12,634 nucleotides of DNA from Fluviicola sp. (GTDB lineage: Bacteria; Bacteroidota; Bacteroidia; Flavobacteriales_D; Crocinitomicaceae). Position 1 is the stretch's first letter; every line of letters begins with the position of its first letter. Of this stretch, positions 1 through 8,700 are shown piece by piece. The translations under genes and the position numbers were made by a program. The stretch lies in NCBI RefSeq assembly GCF_030151805.1, contig NZ_JASLCN010000073.1:1-12634 (forward strand). Direction: 5' to 3'. The notes below the pieces were generated by a model that was not told the origin of the DNA, searched no databases, and worked only from the letters and a program-made list of their open reading frames with translations.

Positions 1-67
1 TAGAATAAATGCTAATCAATGACGCATTTTACCACCGATTTCGTAACTTATGGTCAAATAAGCGGCT

Positions 68-535
68 ATGAAAAGCTTAAAAGATTGGTTTGCAGAATAT
101 TCGGTCAGTCATCAGAATCCGACGAACAAAAAGATTCACTTCATCTGTGTACCTGCAATTTTCTTCTCTGTAATCGGTTTATTGATGAGCATTCCCACTG
201 TCTGGTTGGAGAAATTGCTTCATACGCAACAATTCCTGTTCATCAACTGGGCAGTTGTCGTGCTGATTCCGGTATTGATCTTCTACCTCCGTTTATCACT
301 AAGAATGGCTTTTTTCATTTTGATTTTTTCAATTCTCTGCCTGATCGGGAATTTCTACCTGGCAAAATTCGGTCCGCTCTGGATCAGTTCATTGATCATC
401 TTTGCCCTGGCGTGGATCGGGCAATTCTATGGACACAAAATAGAAGGAAAGAAACCTTCATTCTTTAAAGACCTGCAATTTCTATTGATCGGTCCTGCAT
501 GGATTCTCAATCATCTGTTGAAATCAAAAAACTGA
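68..535 (+). CDS. Mpo1-like (DUF962/YGL010w family) membrane protein
   Basis: The 155-residue protein matches the small polytopic DUF962 family. Its characterised yeast member, Mpo1, is an Fe(II)-dependent dioxygenase in alpha-oxidation of 2-hydroxy fatty acids. Visible family marks are an N-terminal soluble stretch with H15, N17, N20 and H24 followed by C27-V28-P29, then three to four hydrophobic segments (about 26-46, 58-75, 78-96 and 102-118). After these comes WIGQFYGHKIEGKKPSFF with H123, E126 and P130, and a final hydrophobic stretch ending LIGPAWILNHLL. The histidines are the likely metal ligands. The length is close to that usual for bacterial members. The ATG at 68 starts just before the conserved first histidine region, and no strong ribosome binding site is visible. 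It stands apart from the operon downstream by 245 bases. Family membership is secure; enzymatic activity in this organism is inferred. Confidence 0.85.
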   Translation: MKSLKDWFAEYSVSHQNPTNKKIHFICVPAIFFSVIGLLMSIPTVWLEKLLHTQQFLFINWAVVVLIPVLIFYLRLSLRMAFFILIFSILCLIGNFYLAKFGPLWISSLIIFALAWIGQFYGHKIEGKKPSFFKDLQFLLIGPAWILNHLLKSKN

Positions 536-626
536 TTCCGGCTCTTTCCATTCTGGAATATCTCTTAAAAAATCTTAAAAAAGCAGTCTTGCGAAATACC
601 ACAAAAAGGGTATCAGGGCATAAAAC

Positions 627-672
627 ATTCTAACCTCCCGAGATTAGAATAACATTAAAATGGGATTAGAAT
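627..672. promoter_or_regulatory. Repeated ATTAGAAT half-sites upstream of the porin/Rieske/imelysin operon
   Basis: ATTCTAA at 627-633 and TTAGAAT at 644-650 form an inverted repeat with a 10-base spacer. GATTAGAAT at 642-650 recurs exactly at 664-672, a 22-base (about two helical turns) direct repeat. A partial copy, ATTAGAAA, lies at 730-737. The cluster lies 109-154 bases before the operon's first ATG, in otherwise non-coding DNA. This arrangement is what a transcription-factor operator looks like, but the motif does not match a Fur box or another operator I recognise, and AT-rich DNA can give such matches by chance. Confidence 0.35.
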
Positions 673-780
673 CTACCCTCAACAAATCATAAGACCTCTC
701 AAATACTGTGAAATAGGTATTGCTGCCACATTAGAAAAACGGTCTCTTTGCATATTTTATTTTCACAGATTTCAAATAGA

Positions 781-1983
781 ATGTTTAAGATTTTAATTGT
801 AGCTTTTTCGCTCATTTCCGTGTGTTCATATGCACAAGTATTGACAAAAGAAGATTCACTATCAGCCGGACTAATAGCTTCTGATCATTCAACAGTTCTT
901 TCAGGATACGGAAGTTTTAACTATTCTAAAAATCTGACTTTAAAACAGTCTGTAGCTAACGTTGACCGGGTTGTATTGTTCATCGGGCATAAATTCAACA
1001 AACGGATTTCTCTCTTCACCGAGCTGGAATTGGAAGATGCGCGGATTGAAGCAGGAAAACCATCCGGAAGTTTCTCTTTGGAACAGGCGTTTATCAAATT
1101 CAATATCAATCGAAATAATTACCTCGTAACAGGATTATTCATTCCCCGTCTCGGGATTATCAATGAAAACCACCTTCCTACGACTTTCAACGGGAACTAT
1201 CGGCCATACGTAGAAACCATGATTTTGCCTTCCACATGGCGTGAAATCGGTGTCGGATACTACGGTTCAACAGACAAAATTCCCGGTTTGAATTATTCCT
1301 GCGCATTGATAACCGGTTTAAACAGCCGCGGATTTACCAACGGATCCGGAATCGTGGAAGGCCGGATGTCAGGAGGAATGGCGTCGACCAATTCACTTGC
1401 CGTAACAGGAGCACTTTTATACTATCACGGGAATTTCCGTTCCCAGGTTTCCGGGTATTTCGGCGGAACTTCGGGTTTAAAACCTTACGAAGCAGACAGT
1501 TTACACCTTCAATCCGGCGCATTCGGAACACCGGTCGGACTGGTTGAAGCTAATACACAATATTTAGGAAAAAGATTGGGTGTCAAAGTACTTGCAACCT
1601 GGGTGAATATTAAAGGAGCAGAACAAATCAACAGAGCGTATGCAAACAATACTCCGGAGCAAATGTTTGGCGCTTACCTGGATGTTTCTTACGCATTTAT
1701 AAAAAAAGGAGAGAAGGTATTCCGTGGTTTCGCCCGGTATGAATACCTGAATATGAACCTGAAACTTCCTAAAAATGGAATCATCAATGAAACATTGGAT
1801 CAGCAATACATCATTTCAGGTTTAAGCTACAATCCGATCCACGGGGTGATGATCAAGGTAGAATACACCTACCGCATGACCGGTAATATCAATCCTGCGC
1901 TGATTGTGACTCCATACCCGGTAGGTCATCCTTATTTTACCAAACAGCATTTTATTAACCTGGGAATTGGCTACAGTTTCTAA
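781..1983 (+). CDS. Outer-membrane porin-like beta-barrel protein
   Basis: This 400-residue exported protein has a clear signal peptide, MFKILIVAFSLISVCSYA, with cleavage probably before Q19. The mature part alternates short polar turns and amphipathic strands typical of a barrel (for example GYGSFNYSK, SLFTELELEDA, YLVTGLFIPRLG) and ends in GIGYSF, with the terminal phenylalanine expected of outer-membrane barrels. The composition and the LVTGLFIPRLGIINE region suggest the phosphate-selective porin O/P type, but the family is only tentatively assigned. I chose the ATG at 781 because it puts the signal peptide at the terminus; the frame extends upstream to a TTG at 748. It is the first gene of an operon and is followed 11 bases later by the Rieske gene. 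By context it could admit a metal or other small substrate for the redox lipoproteins encoded next; that role is inferred. Confidence 0.75.
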   Translation: MFKILIVAFSLISVCSYAQVLTKEDSLSAGLIASDHSTVLSGYGSFNYSKNLTLKQSVANVDRVVLFIGHKFNKRISLFTELELEDARIEAGKPSGSFSLEQAFIKFNINRNNYLVTGLFIPRLGIINENHLPTTFNGNYRPYVETMILPSTWREIGVGYYGSTDKIPGLNYSCALITGLNSRGFTNGSGIVEGRMSGGMASTNSLAVTGALLYYHGNFRSQVSGYFGGTSGLKPYEADSLHLQSGAFGTPVGLVEANTQYLGKRLGVKVLATWVNIKGAEQINRAYANNTPEQMFGAYLDVSYAFIKKGEKVFRGFARYEYLNMNLKLPKNGIINETLDQQYIISGLSYNPIHGVMIKVEYTYRMTGNINPALIVTPYPVGHPYFTKQHFINLGIGYSF

Positions 1984-1994
1984 CGAAAACAACT

Positions 1995-2432
1995 ATGGAT
2001 TTAGATCGCAGGGAATTTATCAGAAAATCGTGTCTCGCATGTGCTTCCATAGCAGGAATCGGGATCGTTTCCACCATGGTTCAATCATGTTCGCCGCTTG
2101 TATCCCTCAAAGTTATTCCTGAAAAAGGATTTATCCAGGTTCCGCTCACTCATTTTACAGAAACGAACAAACTGGTTCTTCTGAAAAACTATGATGCTCT
2201 GGACTTTGACATTGCGGTTGTTCAATTGGAAGGAAACAAATACAAAGCGTTCCAAATGCAATGTACGCACGTAGCGAACAATCCGTTGGTTGCAACAAAA
2301 AGCGGATTTTTCTGCAACACACACGGAAGCGCGTTCGGATTCGACGGACAGGTGACCAAATCACCTGCACAAAGAGCGTTGAAAGAATATCCGCTCGAAA
2401 TCACATCGGAAATAATAAAAATCAAAATATGA
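1995..2432 (+). CDS. Rieske [2Fe-2S] lipoprotein
   Basis: This 145-residue stand-alone Rieske protein carries both cluster-binding motifs: C90-T-H92 and C107-N-T-H110, the latter followed by GSAFGFDG. Two cysteines and two histidines bind a [2Fe-2S] cluster that transfers one electron at a time. The N terminus has a twin-arginine-like DRREFIRK (R5, R6), a hydrophobic stretch and a lipobox-like VQSC ending at C32. This suggests the protein folds with its cofactor in the cytoplasm, is exported by Tat and is then lipid-anchored in the envelope. It lacks the transmembrane anchor and cytochrome b neighbour of a bc1 or b6f complex, so it is probably not a respiratory complex III subunit. It lies 11 bases after the porin gene, and its TGA overlaps the imelysin ATG by four bases (ATGA), implying translational coupling. 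Electron partners are unknown; the di-heme protein encoded downstream is the obvious candidate. Confidence 0.9.
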   Translation: MDLDRREFIRKSCLACASIAGIGIVSTMVQSCSPLVSLKVIPEKGFIQVPLTHFTETNKLVLLKNYDALDFDIAVVQLEGNKYKAFQMQCTHVANNPLVATKSGFFCNTHGSAFGFDGQVTKSPAQRALKEYPLEITSEIIKIKI

Positions 2433-3550
2433 AGTACTCAACAATTGTTGTTTCGGTAGTAATGCTGACAGCAATAACTACCAGCTGCAAAAAAGAAGGA
2501 TGTACCGATTCTTCAGCAACCAATTATAATAAAAAAGCAAAAAAAGACGACGGTTCATGTCAATATGTTTCTGATCGTAAGGCGATTCTGGCAGAAGTCG
2601 GAACAAATGTAATCTCCGCAACGTATACTGATCTTGCAAACAAAACCAGCAATCTATATGATGCTGTAAATGATTTCATTGCAAACCCGTCAGCTGCAGG
2701 ATTAGCAAACTGCAGAGACTTATGGAAAACATCCCGTTCTGCATGGGAACGTTCTGAAGGATTTCTATTCGGACCGGTTTCAACAGACGATATTGATCCG
2801 CGCATTGATACCTGGCCGGTGGATTTTAACGCATTGGAGAATATGCTGTCAAGTTCTACGGATTTCTCTGTAGATGCAAACATTGATGCGTTGGATGACG
2901 CTTTAAAAGGTTTCCACCCGATTGAATATTTGCTGTGGGGAACAAACGGAACAAAATCATTCAGTGATTTCACAGCCCGTGAGAAAGAATACCTGAAAGC
3001 GTTGACTAAAAACGTCAAAAAACTGACTTCTGATTTGGTGATCGGATGGAATACAAGTGCATCAGCTTCTTACTATGCATCATTTTCAGCTCCGGGATCT
3101 TCCAATACATTCTATCCAACAATGAAATCTGCTTTTGAAGAATTGGTGAACGGAATTGCAGGAATTTGTGATGAAGTTGCAAACGGAAAAATCAGTGAGC
3201 CGTTCACCATGCAGGACCCCAGCCTGGAAGAATCTCCGTATTCTCAAAACTCCATCAAAGACTTCACAGACAACATCCGAAGTATCGAAAACATTTACTT
3301 AGGAAAATACGCTTCTGACGGGAAAGGGTTGGAAGATTTGGTAAGAGAGCATAATCTGGCTTTAGATAATACCATTAAAACAAAGATCAATAACGCCATT
3401 ACAAAACTGCAGGCAATTACTGATCCATTCGGAACTGCGATTTCGTCACAAGCAACTTTGGTTCAAAATGCCATTGATGCAATCAATGATTTGAAAAGCA
3501 CTTTGGAAGGTGAATTACTTCCGTTTGTTCAACAATACGTTACAGATTAA
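2429..3550 (+). CDS. Imelysin-family (M75/EfeO-like) lipoprotein
   Basis: The 373-residue product belongs to the imelysin/peptidase M75 family, helical envelope proteins associated with iron uptake and including the EfeO component. The diagnostic GxHxxE motif is present as GFHPIEYLLWG, with H163 and E166, preceded by the conserved DIDPRIDTWPVDFNALE stretch. The signal peptide ends in a lipobox TTSC, so C20 is the likely lipidated residue. Directly after it is a short module, GCTDSSATNYN...DDGSC (C25 to C44), of a kind seen in secreted Bacteroidota proteins and not part of imelysin itself. The reading frame is open back to 2261 inside the Rieske gene, but the ATG at 2429 is chosen because it starts the signal peptide and forms the ATGA overlap with the Rieske stop. 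Despite the peptidase label, the family is better linked to metal binding than to proteolysis. The di-heme gene begins eight bases downstream. Confidence 0.9.
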   Translation: MKYSTIVVSVVMLTAITTSCKKEGCTDSSATNYNKKAKKDDGSCQYVSDRKAILAEVGTNVISATYTDLANKTSNLYDAVNDFIANPSAAGLANCRDLWKTSRSAWERSEGFLFGPVSTDDIDPRIDTWPVDFNALENMLSSSTDFSVDANIDALDDALKGFHPIEYLLWGTNGTKSFSDFTAREKEYLKALTKNVKKLTSDLVIGWNTSASASYYASFSAPGSSNTFYPTMKSAFEELVNGIAGICDEVANGKISEPFTMQDPSLEESPYSQNSIKDFTDNIRSIENIYLGKYASDGKGLEDLVREHNLALDNTIKTKINNAITKLQAITDPFGTAISSQATLVQNAIDAINDLKSTLEGELLPFVQQYVTD

Positions 3551-3558
3551 TTTATAAC

Positions 3559-4938
3559 ATGAATCACAAAAAGTCAGTCACTTTCATTCTGATTACAACC
3601 GTCATTCTGTCTTCCTGCAGAAAACCCGAGATCTCACAAGTAGAAGATCAGGATTGGTATGGAGGTGGAACCCAAACAGTATTTATTACGGGAGTTGGTG
3701 CATACGGTCAGCCTTTCTTCGGACTTACGGAGTGGCAGGATAAAATGCATGAAATAGGTGATGTGGCTTTTGGAGCAACTTTTGTCAGCGCCCCGGCCCC
3801 TAAAAACCAGGGGCTGGGTCCCGTCTTCAACAATGTTTCCTGTTTTTCCTGTCATATCAATGACGGAAGAGGAAAAGCTCCAGGCGAAGGTTCCAATCAA
3901 AACCTGATGCCTTTGCTGATCCGTTTGAGCATCGCCGGGCAAAACGAACACGGAGGACCGCTTCCGGTTCCGCTTTACGGTGGTCAGTTACAAACAAGAG
4001 CCATTTTCGGAAGTGTTCCCGAAGCAACGATTGATGTAAACTATCAGTACATTACCGAAACCTTTGCCGACGGAGAAAGCTACGAACTGCGTATGCCGAT
4101 CTTTACCCTGCAGAACATGTATGCGGGAACGGTTCCCGGAATGATGATGTCGCCGCGAATGGCTCCGCCTGTTTTTGGAATGGGTTTACTGGAAGCAATT
4201 CCGGAATCCACCATTCTTTCATTCCAGGATGTGAATGATGCGGATGGTGACGGTATTTCAGGGCGCGCAAATTACGTGTGGAACATCAAGGAAAACAGAA
4301 AAACATTGGGGCGTTTTGGTTGGAAAGCCAATAATCCAAGTATTTTACAGCAGGTTGCCGCAGCGTATCATGAAGATATCGGAATCACCAATTTCCTGTT
4401 TCCGGTCGAGTCTTCATTCGGACAATCACAGTATATCAATTACTACAATCAGTCTGATTTGACCGACAGTTTGGTTCATGCTGCTACATTCTATATGAAA
4501 ACATTGGCTGTTCCGGCCCGAAGAAATGTCAAGGATCCTGAAATCATTCGGGGGAAACAAATCTTCTTCGATGCAAAATGCTCTTCCTGCCACATTCCCA
4601 AACACAGAACGGGAGTAAACGTTGCATTTGCCCCGGTTTCCAATCAATTGATTTTCCCTTACACCGATCTTTTATTACACGACATGGGTTCCGGTTTGGC
4701 GGATAACCGCCCGGATTGGCTGGCAAACGGACAGGAATGGCGCACTCCGCCGCTTTGGGGAATCGGTTTGACGGAAATTGTGAACGGACACAGTAATTTT
4801 CTGCATGACGGAAGAGCCCGAAGCCTGATGGAAGCCATTCTATGGCACGGTGGTGAAGCTGAAAATTCAAAACAATACGTTAAAAACCTTCCGAAAAGCG
4901 ATCGGGAAGCACTGATCAAATTCCTAAAGTCTTTGTAA
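3559..4938 (+). CDS. Di-heme DUF1111 (DHOR) family oxidoreductase lipoprotein
   Basis: The 459-residue product is a di-heme c-type cytochrome of the DUF1111 family, often annotated 'thiol oxidoreductase'. Two heme c sites are visible: C95-F-S-C98-H99 followed by INDGRG, and C341-S-S-C344-H345. Other family marks are H374-D-M376-G (M376 is a possible distal heme ligand), LHDGRARSLMEAI with H416, and WHGGEA with H430. The signal peptide ends in LSSC, so C20 is the likely lipid anchor and the protein works in the periplasm or on an envelope membrane. The fold is related to bacterial di-heme peroxidases, but the physiological reaction of DUF1111 proteins is not settled. Imelysin and DUF1111 genes recur together in iron-regulated clusters of other bacteria, which supports a joint role in iron handling. 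It is the last gene of the operon and converges on the response regulator gene across a 51-base gap with no obvious hairpin terminator. Confidence 0.9.
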   Translation: MNHKKSVTFILITTVILSSCRKPEISQVEDQDWYGGGTQTVFITGVGAYGQPFFGLTEWQDKMHEIGDVAFGATFVSAPAPKNQGLGPVFNNVSCFSCHINDGRGKAPGEGSNQNLMPLLIRLSIAGQNEHGGPLPVPLYGGQLQTRAIFGSVPEATIDVNYQYITETFADGESYELRMPIFTLQNMYAGTVPGMMMSPRMAPPVFGMGLLEAIPESTILSFQDVNDADGDGISGRANYVWNIKENRKTLGRFGWKANNPSILQQVAAAYHEDIGITNFLFPVESSFGQSQYINYYNQSDLTDSLVHAATFYMKTLAVPARRNVKDPEIIRGKQIFFDAKCSSCHIPKHRTGVNVAFAPVSNQLIFPYTDLLLHDMGSGLADNRPDWLANGQEWRTPPLWGIGLTEIVNGHSNFLHDGRARSLMEAILWHGGEAENSKQYVKNLPKSDREALIKFLKSL

Positions 4939-4989
4939 ACCACTATACATTTTGGGTTTGATTTGGTACGGATCTTGGGTAATATGGGA

Positions 4990-5733
4990 CTAAAGTTGTT
5001 CAAGCATCCGCACCACGTCAGCTCTTTTGCGGGTAGAAACCGGAATCATTTTTCCGTCCGACATGATCAAATGTCCGCCTTCTACTTTCACAAACTCCTG
5101 GATCATTTTCGTATTGACCAAATGCGACTGGTGCACTCTGAAAAAGCCCAATTCGCCTAAAATATCTTCGAAATCCTTCAGCGTTCTGGAAACGACAATC
5201 CGTTTTGAATTCGTGAAAAAGAATTCGGTGTAATTCACATTACTTTCACAACGAATGATGTCCGCAATCTGCACAATGTGAATTTTATCCTGCGCATGAA
5301 GCGCCAGGCGTTCCTGAACTTTATGACTTTGTTTCAACGATTCGTTCAGCAAACGGTAATTGTCCTGCTCGTTGTGATTGTGACTTCTGAATTTCTTCAA
5401 AGCTTCCGTCAATTCGTCCGGATCAACGGGCTTCAACAGATAATCAATTGCAGCATAACGAAAAGCTTTGATGGCGTGTGCATCACTGGCTGTAATGAAA
5501 ATGATCTTGAACGGAATTTCGGATAAAATATCCAGTAAATCGAAGCCGGAACCGTCCTGCATCTGAATATCCAGAAACAAAATATCAATAGATGTTTTCT
5601 TCAGCAATTTTGCGCCTTCCACTACTCCGGAAGCTTCACCGACCACTTCTATATCGGGAGCATACACTTCCAGATCCTTTTTGAACGTGATCCGCGCCTG
5701 CTCAATATCATCAATAATTACTGCTCTAATCAT
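4990..5733 (-). CDS. LytTR-family two-component response regulator
   Basis: This 247-residue regulator has a receiver domain at about residues 1-120 with the acidic pair D8-D9, phosphoacceptor D55 in LFLDIQM, switch residue T81 and K101 in LLKPVD. A linker leads to a LytTR DNA-binding domain at about 145-245, with IIRCESNVNYTEFFF and FFRVHQSHLVN as its typical strand and recognition segments. Phosphorylation by the partner kinase should control binding to promoter repeats. Its ATG follows the kinase TAA with no bases between (TAAATG on the minus strand), so the pair is surely co-transcribed and probably translationally coupled. Targets are not apparent in the window. The convergent redox operon and the divergent pbpC are only neighbours, with no binding evidence. 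Confidence 0.95.
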   Translation of the reverse strand: MIRAVIIDDIEQARITFKKDLEVYAPDIEVVGEASGVVEGAKLLKKTSIDILFLDIQMQDGSGFDLLDILSEIPFKIIFITASDAHAIKAFRYAAIDYLLKPVDPDELTEALKKFRSHNHNEQDNYRLLNESLKQSHKVQERLALHAQDKIHIVQIADIIRCESNVNYTEFFFTNSKRIVVSRTLKDFEDILGELGFFRVHQSHLVNTKMIQEFVKVEGGHLIMSDGKMIPVSTRKRADVVRMLEQL

Positions 5734-8700
5734 TTACAAGGGTATAAAAAGTTGTACTTCCGTTCCGATCACTTGTCCGTTATCGTACAAATCTACAATT
5801 CTAACCTTATGGGTATTCGAATTTGTACTCAATAAATCCAATCTTTCTTTCGTGACGTTGAATCCACGCGAAATATGCTGCGGTTCGTTACTGGTTTGCT
5901 GATTTTTCAAAGCTGCTTCCCTGCCGATTCCGTTATCGCGAATAATACAGGTGATGCCGTCATTTTCTTCTTTAAACCAACAGGTAATTTTCCCCACTTT
6001 TTTCGATTCGGGATCAAATTTAAATCCGTGTTTGATGGCATTTTCCACAAACGGCTGAATGAGCATCGGGGGAATTTGAATGAAATTCAGTTCGGTTTCC
6101 AAATCCACTTTGATTTCGTACTCAAAACTATTTCCGTTGCAAAATTGTTCGATCAGGAGGTAATTTTCCAATGTCGAGATTTCTTCTTCCAATGAAATCG
6201 TTGCATTCCGTGAGTTATCCAGGATCTGGCGCATCAACCTCGAAAATTTCGCCAGGTAATAACGTGCTTTCGTTTCATTTTCCGTTCCGATCAAGCCCTG
6301 AATCGAATTGAGTGCATTGAAAATAAAGTGCGGATTCATCTGCAAGCGCAGAGCCTTTTGTTCCAATTCCAATAAATTTCGTGCGAATTCCGCATCTTTC
6401 TGAGCCTGTTTCGCTTTTCTCCGAATACGCGCAGTCTGAATCCAGATAATCCACCACACAAACAATCCGGCTAAAACGCATTCCAGTAAAATGAACCAGG
6501 TTGTTTTCCAGAACGGAGCAGAAATGGTAAATGAAAAACACTCCGGTTGCGGATTAATGAAGCCGTCTTCATTTTTTGAACGCAATAAAAACGTGTATTT
6601 CCCCGGCGACATATTCGAATAAACAATCCGCTGTTCCTTTGTCCATGGCGACCACTTGTTCTCAAAACCACTCATTTTCCAGGAATATTCCACTCCATCC
6701 GGATTTTTCAGATTGATTCCTTTGAACAGAAAACTCAAATGATTCTGATCGTGAGGCAAATGAAGTGTTTTATAGCTGTTCCACGGTAAAATAACATCCG
6801 CATAGTTTGTTTCGGAAAGTGATTCGTAGAATAACTGAACATCCAGAATACTCAGGATCGGAGCTGTTTTATTGACCTGAAGATTGGACAAATTGTAACA
6901 GCTTGCTCCGTTAATTGTCCCGAACCAAATCTTTCCGTCCGTATCTTTCCAAACGCTGTTCTGACACGTTTCTACTCCTAAAAAACCGTCACTTTTCCCG
7001 TAGTGCTTGATGCTTTTAATCTGATTCGTTTCATTCAAATCCAATAAATCCAACCCGGATTCCGAACCTACGATCAAATGTTTGTTCGAGTCGAAAACCA
7101 TCAGGTAAACATTCGAAGAATACATGCCCGATTCGATGCTGATCTTCTTGACAACTTTCAGTTTCGGTCCGTATTTCACGCAGTTAATTCCCGCTCCTGC
7201 GGTTCCAACCCAAATTTGTCCTTTCGAGTCCTCGACAATACTTCTCACTGCATCGGCACTCAATCCCGAATCTTTGGTCAGAATTTTCGTTGTATGTGTC
7301 TGCTGATCGTAGCAGGCAAGTCCGGCAGATTCCGCTCCGTACCAAATCAAGCCCCTGGAATCGACGTATACACAAGTCAGGCGCATGTGCAACAAGCCTT
7401 CATCGAAAGAAATCCGTTCAATCCGCTTTCCCTGTTCCGACATCCGAAGCAAACCGGAACCCGAAGTCGCAACCCAAATGGTTCCTTCTTTATCCCTGGC
7501 CATCTGCCGCACATAATATTTCCGGGTTTCATCCAGCCAGGTAAATCCGCCGGCAGAAAGCATTCCGATTCCCTGCCCTTCTGTTCCGAAATACATCAGG
7601 CTGTCATTGTCTTCGATAATCGCTTTGACTTTTATCGCTTCAAATCCGGTTTGAACATTCAATTGCCGGAAGTTTCCGTTTTCGTACACACTGACCCCAT
7701 TTTGGGAAGTTCCGAACCACAATCGTCCACCGGAGTCCCGAAAAATCGAATAGATGAAATTTCCGCCTAAACCCGAGGAAACTGAATAATGAGAGAACAA
7801 TTTTCCGGCAAACTGAGAAACTCCTCCTCCCGAAGTTCCAATCCACAAATCGCCCCAATTATCTTTGATAATCGAACGCACGTGATTATTTCCCAAACCA
7901 TTCTTTTCCGTGTAATTGGTAAATTCTTTCGTTTTTTGATCGTATTGAAAAATCCCCGCATTTAAAGTCGCAATCCAGCACACATTTGCTTCGTCAAAAA
8001 ACAAATCAAAGACTGTTTGCTTGTACAATTCCCGTTTCAGGTCAATCCGGTAATAATCTTTGCGGTTATGAACATACGCTCCATCGCCATAAGTCCCGAT
8101 CCAGATAAATCCGTTCTTATCTTCCTTCAGACACGTAATTGCATTGCGCATAACGCGTGCCTTTGCCCCGTGATTGGTCAGAATTCGTTTCCCGTCTTTT
8201 TGTTCCGAAGAATAAAGCCCGGTTCCTGTTCCCATCCACAAAATTCCTTTCGAATCACAAAAAATGGCATTCACCGTTCCATCTTTCATTCCCAGGTAGC
8301 GGTTCATACAAAGCAACGAATCTCCTTTGACTTTAAAGACTCCGTGATTTGTTGCCAGCCACAATGCTTGTTTTTGGTCTAATGTCAGACTGAAAACAGC
8401 AAAATGATTCGTGTATTTGGGATGCTTGTAGGTAAGGATTTTCTGACCATTGTACGAGGAAAGTCCGTCGTTGGTTCCGATCCAGATCCGGTGTTTCTCG
8501 TCTTCGATCAATGAATAGATGTAATTGTTTACCAATCCTTTCCGGTCGGTAAATGACTCAAAATTCTGACCGTCAAAGCGGGATAATCCACCACCACGCG
8601 TTCCGAACCACAAATATCCTTTGTGATCCTGAATCACGCTATACACCTGCGATTGTCCCAAACCATTCTCAACTGAAAAGTTGCGAAAACTAGCCAGCTG

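Noticed and set aside
19..468. 149-codon plus-strand frame overlapping the Mpo1-like gene
   Set aside because: It lies out of frame over a well-conserved family member and its translation has no recognisable features.
546..558. TTCCA-TTC-TGGAA hairpin after the Mpo1-like gene as a terminator
   Set aside because: The stem is only 5 bp and is followed by A-rich, not T-rich, sequence.
7078..7770. 230-codon plus-strand frame opposite the kinase gene
   Set aside because: It is the antisense shadow of the repeated propeller-coding sequence; the minus strand carries the clear domains.
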